A DNA stretch of 64,000 nt, from positions 3,100,001-3,164,000 of the forward strand of contig CM065647.1 of NCBI GenBank assembly GCA_033220425.1, read 5' to 3'. The position numbers were made by a program, and so were the translations under genes. This DNA comes from Lepraria neglecta. Taxonomy: Eukaryota > Ascomycota > Lecanoromycetes > Lecanorales > Stereocaulaceae. The notes below the pieces were generated by a model. The model was not told the DNA's origin. It ran no database searches and saw nothing but the letters and a program-made list of their open reading frames with translations. Below are positions 20,014 through 31,068 of the stretch, piece by piece; the stretch's first letter is position 1; every line of letters starts with the position of its first letter.

Positions 20014-20747
20014 GGTGTAAGGTTTACAAAACGGTGCGGGCAGTAGGCCTTGGTGCGTCTTAAATCTTGTGCCTTTATCCCAAATGTATGTAATTGTAGA
20101 AGGATGGGTCAATTGGAAGATACCATTGTGTCACTCGGGCTTGTACCAGAACGTGAGGATTCCAGTTTCTGAAAGAGACAAACAGATTTAGAGAAGACAG
20201 AATTCCCCCAGTCTTTGGGACTGAGTGGTATTCAAATGCGAGGACATATGCGCATATTAAATCATTTCACGTTTCAGCATAAAGGAAAAGACCTTGATTT
20301 GCTCGGCGTATATAACCAGCAGATAGTTGAGGCCGGAAGAAAGAAAATTAGCCTCAAGATGCAACACAAATAAACAATGCATAAAACAGATAGGAAAAGA
20401 AGTCATGAGCTTGGCAATCAGTTGGTAATGTGAGGGTGGGGGCTGCCGCATGCAGACTAATGCATGCGCCTTTGCTGGAAATTTTTGAATGGAACGAGTC
20501 ACGCATGATTGAACTTTTCTATTCTTCCGGTAAATCTTTCCATAAGACACTAACGATTAGAAAATAAAGAGTGTAGAGAGGTTGGTATCTATCGCTTATG
20601 CATCAAACGCCAATTGATCCCATGTTTAAACTCCTGAATCACTTCTGATCGTCCTGATCATGCAGCGAGCGTAGCGCTATCCATCAAAAAAAAAGAATAG
20701 CCGTTTTATTTCGCGTCGTTCAGTGTGTATCGGACAACACCACTCCT
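20014..20747. other. Intergenic region
   Basis: This is the upstream region of the asparaginase gene and downstream region of the next minus-strand gene. It has an A9 run near 20686 and no supported gene. Confidence 0.5.
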
Positions 20748-21812
20748 CTAATCGATATCTTCTCCAAAGGGGAATGCTGGAATCACTGGTGTTTCCCGTC
20801 GCTCGTCGGCAGCTCGAGCAATCATCTTTGGTTTCTTTGCAACTTGATGATCCCCATGGTGTAGAGCCTGCTTCTTCGCCAGACTGAGTGACCGAGTCAG
20901 ACCTTTCCAGCCATTGTTCATGGCAATTGGCGGATTGGAGTTCTTCCTAGCGCGAGTGACGCTGCCAGGCTTCTTGCCACCTTTGCTGCTGTGACTGCTG
21001 TAGCTGCTGGAGGAATTTCTCGGCGAGAGACGTGGAGGATCGAGGGAGTACGGGTCGTAGTCGTCGTATGTAAGAGGGTTGCGAAGCTCGAGGTCTGGGA
21101 AGTAATGGTCTTCGTATTCCTCCTTTGCCGCAATTGTGGTATCGTCGGGTAGCCATGACTCGGGTGCTAGCATGTGCAGGCTGTCCTTACGCTTAGGAAG
21201 TGTTTGTTCTTCTGGAGTAACAGCTTTGGTGGCTTCTTGAGCAACGAAAGGGCTGTTCTCGTCTGTGATAGATGGGATGCTGGATGCGGCCCTCTTCACG
21301 GCCGAGCGCAGTAGCTTTTGCTCAATTTCTGCACTGCGCTTGCGTTTGTGCATTGGGGCAAGATTGGTAATATCGACGAGCTTGGGTCGGCCCACAAAGA
21401 TGGGAATGGCGACAGCGATCTCAGTCTTGTATTCCTCGCTGCTAGTAGGCTCCGCGGCTGACTCGGTAGCCTCATCAGTGTGTATGATGCTCGAAGTCTT
21501 GTGCTTAAGCTCCTCCTCTTCATAAGTCTCGCTGTCTGGGCTGGGGGACGGTTCTTCCTCGCTCGACATGTAGCGATCAGGGAGCTCGGATTTGGCGTAG
21601 GTGTTGATGCGGAGGTTGTGCATTGAGTCTTTCCTCGAGGGTACCTTGCGTAAGGCTGCAGGTGGAAAGTCCATCTCCTTCTGGGGTCTTTCGTAGTCTT
21701 CGTCCACGATCCAGAGAGGCTCACTCAAGGTCTCGGAGCTTTCAATGCCGGGCCTTACACCAGCCAATTGCCTCGGAGCGATCACCTGGGGTCGAGGGTG
21801 TAAGACAGGCAT
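20748..21812 (-). CDS. Disordered hypothetical protein
   Basis: An intronless ATG-to-stop frame of 354 residues. The composition is typical of a real but disordered fungal protein: acidic tracts (SSEEEPSPSPDSETYEEEE), a Ser run near residue 275, and basic nuclear-signal-like clusters (MHKRKRSAE, RARKNS, AKKPK). Short linear motifs recur: RKDSMHNL at ~60 and RKDSLHML at ~208, so a phosphorylatable RKDS(M/L)H(N/M)L motif appears twice. No catalytic domain is visible and no function can be assigned. Confidence 0.75.
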   Translation of the reverse strand: MPVLHPRPQVIAPRQLAGVRPGIESSETLSEPLWIVDEDYERPQKEMDFPPAALRKVPSRKDSMHNLRINTYAKSELPDRYMSSEEEPSPSPDSETYEEEELKHKTSSIIHTDEATESAAEPTSSEEYKTEIAVAIPIFVGRPKLVDITNLAPMHKRKRSAEIEQKLLRSAVKRAASSIPSITDENSPFVAQEATKAVTPEEQTLPKRKDSLHMLAPESWLPDDTTIAAKEEYEDHYFPDLELRNPLTYDDYDPYSLDPPRLSPRNSSSSYSSHSSKGGKKPGSVTRARKNSNPPIAMNNGWKGLTRSLSLAKKQALHHGDHQVAKKPKMIARAADERRETPVIPAFPFGEDID

Positions 21813-24800
21813 GATAGGATGAGATAGATACTGCGGAGCAATGTTGCTGAGAAAGTAGAACAGGGACAGCTGTTCTTGTACATGAAGCTAATTAGGAGGA
21901 TGGAGTTTGAGACGAGTAGGAAGAGATTAGTTGCAACGTTACAAAAACGAAACGATTAGGAAGCAGGTCTCAGCTGGAGGGCAGTGCTACTAGATGAAGT
22001 AATCCAACACAGGAAGGTGAGAGACCCTGGCGGGCCTTATAAAGTCTGCGCCGCGACGCTGCGAAATAACGATTCGGCTTATCACTTTTAGACGATATGG
22101 ATCTGTGCTTCATGGGCAAGGTTAGATCGAGCATCGGGACGGCAATTACTTTTTGACGAGGCAGAAGACCTCTGGCTAGAGTGCCTCAGTGCATGACGGT
22201 TAAATGCGTAACTTGTAACTGATGCAAGCGATTGGTGTGGGGAGAGAATGATTGGGTAGGAAAATAAAGATGTTCGAAGTGGTTGCATGCTGGCCCATCC
22301 CACCACCCTTGATCATCCATTGCTGCGCTTCAAACCGGAAGGTATTCAGCGAAGAGGCAAAACAAATTCCCGTCCACTTATCGTATCTTGACATGTGACA
22401 AGCTTCCATCACCGACCAGGTTGCATGGCTGCGATTTGTCGTAGACTGACTGCGTCACTGAATACCATCAATTTTTACTTGTCTCAGTGAATAGACTGTA
22501 TGATGCTTAGCTCAGGCCAGATTACGCCTCTTACACACCACCACGCTTGATACCAAGTATGATCGACGGCGGGGCGCACCAATTGCGGTGCAAGCCGAGG
22601 CATGTGAAACAGTAGAGGGTAACCTGAAAGGCCCTGAGGGGCCAAAACCCGGTGTGCGGCCTGTGCCGCGGCACATCAAAATGACGAGCATCCAACTCCA
22701 AGCCACCAATCCAAACCGTGCTTCACCACATCCTCACATCATCGACCGGACCCAAGCAGCTAGACCTTATCTCTCAAGTCTCATGTGTCTGCATCTGTCG
22801 ATCTGTCCTCAGATCCATACTCCGAAAGCCGGCGACTCTTCAGCATACTCGATCATGCGTCTTGCGCTTCACGATCGTTATGCGCGCTTCTGGCAACCGT
22901 TGAGTCTACCCATGGAACTTTTCTCAGACAATTTTCCGAGAGCCGCTACGATTCAGCTTGTCGGCATGGGATACATTAGGTTCAGATTCCCACGTTTTTA
23001 CTCTAAATGGCCTACTGGCGAAGGTGAGGGGAAGCTGCAACTAGAGGCGATTACTTTGCGCACAAATGCACAGTGCAGCCAAAGAATTCGAATCTACGAT
23101 CAGTGACGCAGAGCAACAGCCTCTTGCGCGCCTCTAGAAAAGGTCCCTTCGCCGCCATATCTTTGGACCAGCTTGATCCCAATGATGCTTTGTGCCATAA
23201 TTCTCTTAAAGCTTGTCCCTGCCGCATTTCCATGAGCCGCAAGCTTGTCTGCCGTGCCTTGATAGGTCAATGGCAAAGCGTGTTTCTCGGCTTTGAGGCT
23301 CCATGCCACATTGCTGCGTTAGGCCAGACCTTCGGACCTTTGGACAACATATCTGTCCAATCCTACACAGACCCACGGCTGACGCGGCTAGATCGTGCTT
23401 TGCTCTTCTCACATGAGGATCTGTCCTTTCATTTCTCATGTTAACGAGTACGATGGGTCCTGCGATGTGGCCAGACTTTCGAACAATCCAGCAAAATAAT
23501 CGAGCAGATCTCACAGGTAGGTCTTTTATTATTCGCATGCATCTTTACGAAGTCTGCAGTCGCATACTCTCTAGTCCGTTGACCTTGGTTCTCTGTATCC
23601 TCGTGTCGGACTTTCAGCTGGGCTTGCACTACCCCATCTGCTGCCTGCAGAGGAAAAACATACTCCTCGCGACTTCGTCTACAGCCGCAATCCGCGCGAC
23701 AGTCCACTTTTCATGATAAGACCTAGGAAAGATACGAGTGTCGGAAATATACTTGAAAAAGCCTCAATGTTCGGGTCTTCAAGTCTTGCTTCTTCCTTCG
23801 TGGGTTTTTGGAGGAAGAAGAATCCGTGATTGGGTCATAGCGCTCAGTATAAGCTTTCCACACCCATGTAGCTGCAGCAGCTTCAATATGAGCGTGAACG
23901 GTTATGCAATACACAAAGCCCAAAAGAGGATGTTCCATTGTTCCGAGTATCAGCACGGACATTTGTGCAATACACAATACCTAACCCAGGAAGTTTCAGC
24001 ATCGCGGGTCTAACCATGAAGCTTGCAGTTTCTTGAATCTGAGCGTGGACCCTCTATGCAGTGCACAACCATGCATAAAAATGTAAGCAGAGAATGAAGC
24101 ACAATCAGAGCTATACAGTGCACAGACGTGACTGTCGAAAACTCCATCGAAAATTCTCAAGTGGCTGATGGCCCCACTATGGACCCACAATATTTCTATG
24201 GGTTGGGTTATGCAAGATTGGCGTGATGCCAGATCTGCATCCCATTCCTGGGACTAGCTAAGCTTTTCGAGATGACTGGGAGGACCAATGCCTCCAATGT
24301 GTGAAGGGACGTTTATAGAGCACATAAACCATAATGAAAACATTCTGAGGGCATGGTTCGTGATCAAAGGGTACAGAGTGCAGGAATTCTTTTCGACCTC
24401 GGGCACAATTACGCCATGTTCGTCTCGGAATGTCGCCATCTGTCTGCTCAATCCGGATCTTCAATCCGACCATAGGAATTCTGCTAGGCTGTTCGAGATG
24501 AGCGGGAGGGTCAATGCTGAGTACCTCTTTCAAGCTTCAGCATTGGCTTCGTGCTATTCGACGTAAGTGCGAGGACATCGTATACATTTCCTCGGAATTT
24601 CGTGCCATGACCGTTGATGTTGCAGAAACGTCGTGATCTCCAGAAAAGTATGAATCGACTCAGAGCTTTCGCGATGGAAGTCGCAAACTGGACGACTTCC
24701 CGACAGCTCGAGTCCTAAGAATGCTTCCTAGTCAGCTTCTCCGCCTTTAGGAAAGACGTGAGGGCGTTGCTTCGGTCCTCTACTTCCGCGTTCACGCCTT

Positions 24801-25710
24801 GCTAGGTTGAGGATAATTCATCATGATTGAAGGTCGAGCGATGAGAAATCTGCGGTAGTCTCGACTCGAGAATTGGTGGGAATTGGTTATCAGAAACCCA
24901 GAGCATGGACCGGAATGTTGAGTTTCTTGGAATTCCCAAGCTGAAATTATGTCAATCTTGATGATACTTGAGCATGAAATATGTCGATTTGGATGCAATG
25001 TTGGTAGAATGACGTTAAATGTTTGAGCGTATGAGAGAGACATTTTGGTCCACACGTTGAACTCACAGGCTATGCGTATACGGTGTCTGTCATGCCAGCT
25101 CGTCGAGCGAGGACCTGGTGAGGTAGTATCAATTTGAAGAGAGCAGTCTCGGCCGAAAGGTTGTATAACGTAGTGTCTTGGCATCGTTGAAACCATTTTC
25201 CTTGATAGGGGTGCTCGGTCTCCTGATTGAGATCATGTTTCCAATTGCTACGATCTCAAACTGGACATTCTCTACGGCGCTTTACTTTCACCTATCTTTC
25301 ATCTATTCAAGAGATACCTAGAACAAGGGACAAAAGGTATCGGCCTAGCATAGGCAGCATCCATATAGCTGACGTGTTCACAACAGGCGGCGAACTCTCC
25401 GCTGGCTGTGTATATAATGTTAATCTCGACTGCCCCCGTGCGGCGTAGAGGACCCCGTGTCCTACTGAATTCCATTTCAATTTATTTTGTATTCTTCGCT
25501 TTATTGAGAAGCCCCCATATCTTCGTTCATCTGCATCTTGTCTACCCCGAAGCATCTATGGGCTTTTGTGAGAATTACCAAGTCAATTCACCTCTATCTT
25601 CGTTCTGCACTTCGCATTTCGATTTCCCAGGCCCTACGTTGGAGCATCGATAGAGTCGAGGAATTTCATGAGGACAATCTCCCTTTTCTCTCTACGCGAC
25701 TGCGTCTCTC
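21813..25710. other. Gene-poor region with degenerate repeats
   Basis: In 3.9 kb I find many short open frames on all strands but none with a recognisable domain, signal peptide or consistent splice structure. Diverged direct repeats are present near 23876/24026 and 24259/24482. The ~22-22.1 kb part is the presumed promoter of the disordered-protein gene. I see no transposase, reverse transcriptase or terminal repeats. Confidence 0.5.
24259..24516. repeat. Diverged direct repeat pair of ~35 bp
   Basis: GCTAAGCTTTTCGAGATGAC near 24259 and GCTAGGCTGTTCGAGATGAG near 24482, each followed by TGGGAGGACCAATGC or CGGGAGGGTCAATGC, match at about 29 of 35 positions. The copies are 223 bp apart in the same orientation. 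Confidence 0.5.
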
Positions 25711-26618
25711 ATGGCTAGTTTCCCTTTTAAAAAGCTGCCTCCTGAGCTGATTTGTAAGATTTACGTCGAATTAGACGGCATCTGTGATGTTCTCCGTCTT
25801 GCTCGGGCCTCGCAGAGCTTCAACGAGGTCTGGAGGGATAATGCACGTTCTGTTTGCTTAGCCATTATGCCACGCAGTATCCTGTGCTTTCAAGATGCGG
25901 AGGCGTTACTAAGAGCTCAGAAGCAGCAAATTGGGTCTCAGATTCAGGACGTTTCCAAGGAAGATATTTTACAATCTGCAACTATTAGCGCCAGACGTTT
26001 TTGTGAGAATGCTTCAACTGTCGCCGATGCTTGTGACTTTTTTGAAAACTCTTCACACCCCCCGTCTCCCTAGTGAGTATTCAACAAGTCAACCATCATT
26101 GAGTCTTACTCCAAGCTGACGGACAACTTATAGGCCGGTCTATGATTCGTCTATCGCAAGCTGAGCGAAAAAGTAATAGGCTTTCCGCATTTTAACCATT
26201 GCTGGTATCATCTACTTACTTCGACACTGCAGCAGCAGTGATCCACCAGCTGTCCGCAAGTGAGCGCATTCGCTTTACGCACGCCTACTATGTGCTCTGG
26301 AAGCTTTCGCTGAGTGCAGAATCGACGCATCGTGATTTACTGGCCGCAACAAATCTCAGGGAGCTTCTTTACCTTGCGGATCTTAGTCGATAGGTCTCGA
26401 TGAACTTTCCAAGAAATCAGCAAGCCCAAATCGACTTCCAACCAAGGAGCTGGCTTCTTGTGTATTACTTGCTCCAATCTACGTTCGATCAAAAGCAATT
26501 CCAAATTCTGGGAGATGCGCAGGACGGTCTTCCCTATGTCGAAGATGCACCAGGTGTTTTCTCAGTCTTTGACCAATACCAGGAGGAATACGTCTTTCCA
26601 ATGCCTGAGGAAGTCTGA
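25711..26618 (+). pseudogene. F-box-like gene, probably eroding
   Basis: The first frame (25711-26073) begins MASFPFKKLPPELICKIYVE and continues ICDVLRLARASQSFNEVWRD, an N-terminal F-box. The frame then meets TAG TGA at a sequence that also reads as a donor (GTGAGT), with branch CTGAC and acceptor TTATAG, but that splice would create TAG. Further frames at 26199-26393 (QLSASERIRFTHAYYVLWKL) and 26400-26618 (RSWLLVYYLLQSTFDQKQF) resemble the helical middle of fungal F-box proteins and share one frame separated by a single TAG codon. Either unusual introns or nonsense changes are present; I lean to a decaying gene. An intact F-box protein would recruit substrates to an SCF ubiquitin ligase. Confidence 0.5.
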
Positions 26619-28079
26619 CTCTCCAAGACTATCTAAAAATTCCGGGACCCGCATGTAAGCGCTGAGGACGGCCTGAATAAACACGTGGGCAAATTGATGG
26701 TAGCTCTGCGGTGCATGGGGCAAATATTTTCGACTCTGAGGCTTGGATGGCGACCCTAAGGGATCCAAACACGGCACGTTCTCTTGAGAAGTCTGCACAG
26801 AGCACAGGATAGTTTCTCATTACGTCAAAGATCTCCAACATTTCCCTTGCATGTGGTATATGACAATTGGCTTAGTGACCGCCTGTGTGACCAATACGTG
26901 GTCAAGCAGCCGTCCCGCAAGGCGAAGAGCGCCGTCCCATGGTTGAGAATAATGGATCATGTCGTGCATATCCTCGGAGCATGTTCAAATCACAATTATG
27001 TCGTCGGATCAGGCACGATTATGTACGAGCACCCTAATTTTATTGTGGGTATTGATGCATATATTGACACCTGACCAAGTGAATAGCTCAGATGACGCTC
27101 CTTTTTGCCGTTATGGCGACTTGCGTCAGCTAGTTAGCATCTTGCCCGAGAATGACCTTGACCTAGAAGGGAATTCTCGGCGGCATTGTCGATGTTACAA
27201 AGGCGATTATCTCTGTGGTGATACCTAACAGAATTACTTGAGAACCCCCTCATAACCGCCTTTGGGTCGCCCGTAATCAAGCCGCTGGAGACGAGGCGTT
27301 GGAGTTTTCATTTGTAGGGCTCGAATATTACCTAATTAGCCCGCTTTTGGTGCTTGGCCTTATTTCTAGGCGAGAAAAAACTTTTTGCTTTCATTTATTT
27401 ATTCTAACAACATCATCGAATGACCATTCATATTTCCCCACGCTCCGAGGATCACCTCCTACTTACCTCTGATGAAGCGACGCATCAATTTATCCAAAAC
27501 ACCGGGAACGTTAGTACCGTTAACGGACCGTCTGAGCACTAATTGCGAATTATCTTCCAATAGCCGTTTTTCATCGCAAGCATCGGAATCTTCTCCTCTA
27601 GCGATTTGAGCAAGCACGTCACCTCACCGCATCCTACACTACACTTACACCCGTTCAAATTATCTACTTTGAGCGCATTGCCTTAGCTATCCTGCTGAAT
27701 AACCCATTCCTACCATTCGTGTTGAACATATCAAACTTCAAAGCTAGGCAAGAATAGTGCATGAATTCCTTATCAGACCTTGGCCATGACACTACGAAGT
27801 ACTTTGTACTACCATCGTGGGGAAATACATCTCTCTCCCTAGCGTCACAATACCCCAGATTTCGCATTCCTGCATTCCTTTGCTCCAATTTACGCCTTCA
27901 CTTCTTGCGTGCTACGTGATTCTAGCTTCTCGTTGCATCATTCCTCGTGGCTACCCAATATCACAATCTCCCACTCACTACACCTACTTATCTCTCACCA
28001 AACACTTTCCAGATTCCTTGCTTCTGTTTCTCATACCCTATCTCATACTGGTCCCAGCTTACCCTTGCCTCCCCAACTC
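26619..28079. other. Intergenic region upstream of the NmrA-like gene
   Basis: It holds short open frames without recognisable domains; the one at ~26784-27074 may be further debris of the F-box gene. The ~300 bp before 28080 is pyrimidine-rich on the + strand, as in many fungal promoters. Confidence 0.45.
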
Positions 28080-29228
28080 ATGCCAAATAACATTTTAGCA
28101 ATAGTCAACGCTACTGGCCGACAAGCAGCTTCCGTCGCCCGCGTTGGTGCGGCCGTGGGCTATCAGATCCGAGCACATGTCAGCAAGAGGACCCTCCTCG
28201 TCGCTCAGGAGCTTGAATCCCTCGACAATGTCACTCTCTACGAAGGCTCCCTTGCCGATAAGGACCTTATAGCACGTCTGTTTGCTGGCGCCCACAGAGC
28301 CTTCATCAATACCCTCACATGGGGCGATGAGGTTGCCATTGGGAAGTCCTTGGCCGATGCGGCCAAGAAGGCCAATATTAAGCACTACATCTACTCCTCT
28401 ATGCCCGATCACAGCGTCTATCCCATGGGTTGGCCAGCGGCGCCGCTATGGGCATCCAAATTTACTGTGGAGAATTACATCCGGCAGGTGAATAAAGCTT
28501 GTCGCGATATTCTCCAAAGCATCTCGATCTCAATGCTAACACAACCCAGATTGGCCTCCCCGCAACCTTCGTCTACGCAGGCATTTACAACAACAATTTC
28601 ACCTCCCTCCCCATGCCCCTCTTCTGCATGAAAGAGCTCCCCGACGGCAGCTTCGAATGGAAAGCCCCCTTCCACCACGACATACCCATACCCTGGCTAG
28701 ACGCCGAACACGACGTCGGGCCCGCAGTCCTCCAGATCTTCAAAGATGGGCTGAGGAAATGGTCAGGGCATCGGTGCGCTCCCAAATCCCTCTCCAATAT
28801 CCGTACCACATCTAATGGCCTACAGCATCGCCCTAGCATTCGAACTCCTAACCCCCAGCCGCGTCTGCCTCCTTTTCTCCCGCGCTCTCCGTCGTCCAGT
28901 CCGCTACATCGAAAGTCCTACAATCGAAATCGAAGTGCCCGTCCCAGACGGCTATCTACAGCAACTACAAGCCATAGAGTCGATCTTCGGAAAACATGGA
29001 GCCCCATACTTCGGCCCTGACATGGAAAAGCCGGGCACCAATAAGGAAGTCGATGGTGTTGGAAAGAAAAACGGCGATGCGAGCGCCAGCCCTGGTGGGG
29101 AGGGGACATGCGTGGCGGAGGCGAGGGCGCTGTGGGGTGGGTGGAGGGGCATTGAGGAGTATGCTAGGGAGGTGTTCCCGGTTGAGGAGGCGGCGAATGG
29201 TAAAACGTGGATGAATGAGGAGGGGTGA
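28080..29228 (+). CDS. NmrA-like NAD(P)-binding protein
   Basis: Three exons, 28080..28487, 28550..28773 and 28826..29228, encode 344 residues. The N-terminus NNILAIVNATGRQAASVAR is the Rossmann strand-turn-helix of NmrA/HSCARG proteins, although the usual GATGxxG is NATGRQA here. Other matches are YIYSSMPDHS, GLPATFVYAGIYNNNF, DVGPAVLQIFKDG and GHRIALAFELLTPSRVC (spliced across intron 2). By family, such proteins sense redox cofactors or regulate transcription factors, and are not proven enzymes. No cluster partners lie next to it. Confidence 0.85.
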
Positions 29229-29849
29229 AAAGTACATCATATGGAGTCTCGGTTTTCGACCAGCATCATGAGGACTTAAGCATTTACACATGGTGTTCGG
29301 ACTGTCAATCTCTGGGCGGGCGGCTCACTCATACCTTTTCGGTCTCTCGTCAAACATTCCTGGACAGCATCTTGAGCGGCTTAATCTGTACTTTGCGCTG
29401 GTGTTACGAGGCCACGGCCGCTTTCCTTTCATGAAAAAGGGCTTCGAGACTCTGCGAGACGTCCGAGCCCACGGCTGCTTTCATTCTTTTGTGAATAGGC
29501 CTGCGAGTCGTAAGACATGGTGGATTGGCTAGGGAGTTAGCTTTAGGCGTTCCATAGGCAATAAGTTTACGAGATCTAAGAAAATATGCAAGCAGAATCT
29601 CTCCACGAAGCTGCCACCAACTGCCGCATCTTTTATACGAAGATTCAGTAAGGCATCCATCCCTCTTTAAAACTCTAGGATTTAGATCGAAAATTCTATT
29701 TTTCCTGTAGTGAGGCTAACGGAGACCAGAGCGCCGTACCACCCAATCCAGGCCCATATCTTGAGAGAGGAGATGATGGTCTATATCCTAACGCCGCGCT
29801 ATGCATGTCCTCCATTCCCCGTCAAATGCACCCCCTCCCCCACCCTCCT
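29229..29849. other. Convergent intergenic region
   Basis: No gene or repeat of note was seen between the NmrA-like stop and the TIM22 stop. Confidence 0.5.
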
Positions 29850-30556
29850 CTAATCCATACGCATGTAAGAATCAATAGCAGCACTAAACGCCGCAAACCC
29901 CACACACCCAATAGCAGCAGCCTGCGGTCCAGCTTTCGCGCCCAGTGCACCCCCCGTTATACAGCCCGCAGCTATGCCGTTTGTAAGGTCGTTCTTTGCT
30001 CGATACTATAACAACCACATGTCAGCCATACATCCAGCTTTCAAACCCCAAGGTGTATGTGATGTAGACCTACGCCTTCTATACAGCATTCCGTCCCAGC
30101 GAAAATAGCGCCCACGAGCCCAAAATTTTTCGCAGAGCTAAAGGAGCGCGATCCCATATCTTTGAACCCTCGTCGTAGCTGCTCTCGTAGGGGTAGGTTG
30201 ACAAGTTGTTGGCCTGATGCGCTCATGGGGGTGTCGTAGCTCATCTGGGGTCATTGTTAGCAAAGCTTCGTCAATCCTGGGTGTGGATGTCATCAAGCAA
30301 TCCACATACACTCGACATAAACAGCCCGAAAGCTCCGCCAAGGGCAAATCCCATGCCGCCTGATATCACCGTCTTGAATGGACAGCTCTCCATAGCTCCT
30401 TGCATCTATCATTCCAAAGCTTGTCAGCTCAGCTCGAAGCTTGTTGTCTCTTTCCCCCGGGCAGTAGCTTACAGCTTTGACCATCGCAGCTTCTTGGTCG
30501 CTCATGCCGGCTGTCTGGCCCCCTCCCCCTCCGCCCGACATGCCTGGGAAATACAT
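29850..30556 (-). CDS. TIM22: Mitochondrial inner-membrane translocase subunit Tim22
   Basis: Four exons, 30473..30556, 30310..30405, 30074..30244 and 29850..30005, encode 168 residues. The family blocks are [18 protein letters not shown] (spliced), [20 protein letters not shown] (spliced), [35 protein letters not shown] (spliced) and [20 protein letters not shown]. All three introns are 65-68 nt. The conserved ESC and ECC cysteines that form the Tim22 disulfide are present. It forms the carrier-translocase channel inserting multi-span carriers into the inner membrane. The Gly-rich N-terminus is species-variable. Confidence 0.95.
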
Positions 30557-31068
30557 GGTTGGTGGACAGTGAGGGAGGAATGTCTATCTGGTGGAAGATG
30601 GCGAATCTTTAAAGCTCCGAAAGTTTCGCCGACGCTTAGGGCTAGGAGTTAGGGCTTGGCACATATATTGGACGAGCCTTGCACTGGCAGACCGGTAAGT
30701 GTTGTATAGGACGGAGGCTTCAGAGTTTGTTTTATGAACTTACGATCTACGTGTCAATGGTAGATTGGTCATGGTGGTATAAGAATTATTTTCGTAAAGC
30801 TTACGTACAATGGATCCAAAACTATGTGAATGCTGCCGGGCGTGTGCAAGTGCTCATTGCTCTCGCCTTCTGAAGCTAGCAGTCCCTGTACCCCAGCATC
30901 ATGTCAATTGGAAGTCGTTGGATCCACATGGTATTCCATGATCTCCATTCCATTGACGAGGCCTTAGCCATGACCCCTCGTGTCAGCGTCCTCGCTGTGA
31001 TGGAGGTAAATATGTGGTGGGTCATCTATCATTCACATCGTCGTGTTGTCTTCAGACATAAAATGTGA
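30557..31068. other. Intergenic region upstream of TIM22
   Basis: No gene was seen. The stretch presumably contains the TIM22 promoter and the 3' region of the DUF4048 gene. Confidence 0.5.

Noticed and set aside
22588-23106. Plus-strand frame of 172 codons
   Set aside because: Irregular composition, start codon not compelling, no domain or signal; likely chance in a gene-poor stretch.
26784-27074. Plus-strand frame after the F-box fragment
   Set aside because: Could be gene debris, but nothing ties it to the F-box gene with confidence.
21813-28079. Gene-poor block as a transposon or virus-like insertion
   Set aside because: No reverse transcriptase, transposase, integrase or terminal repeats were recognised on either strand.
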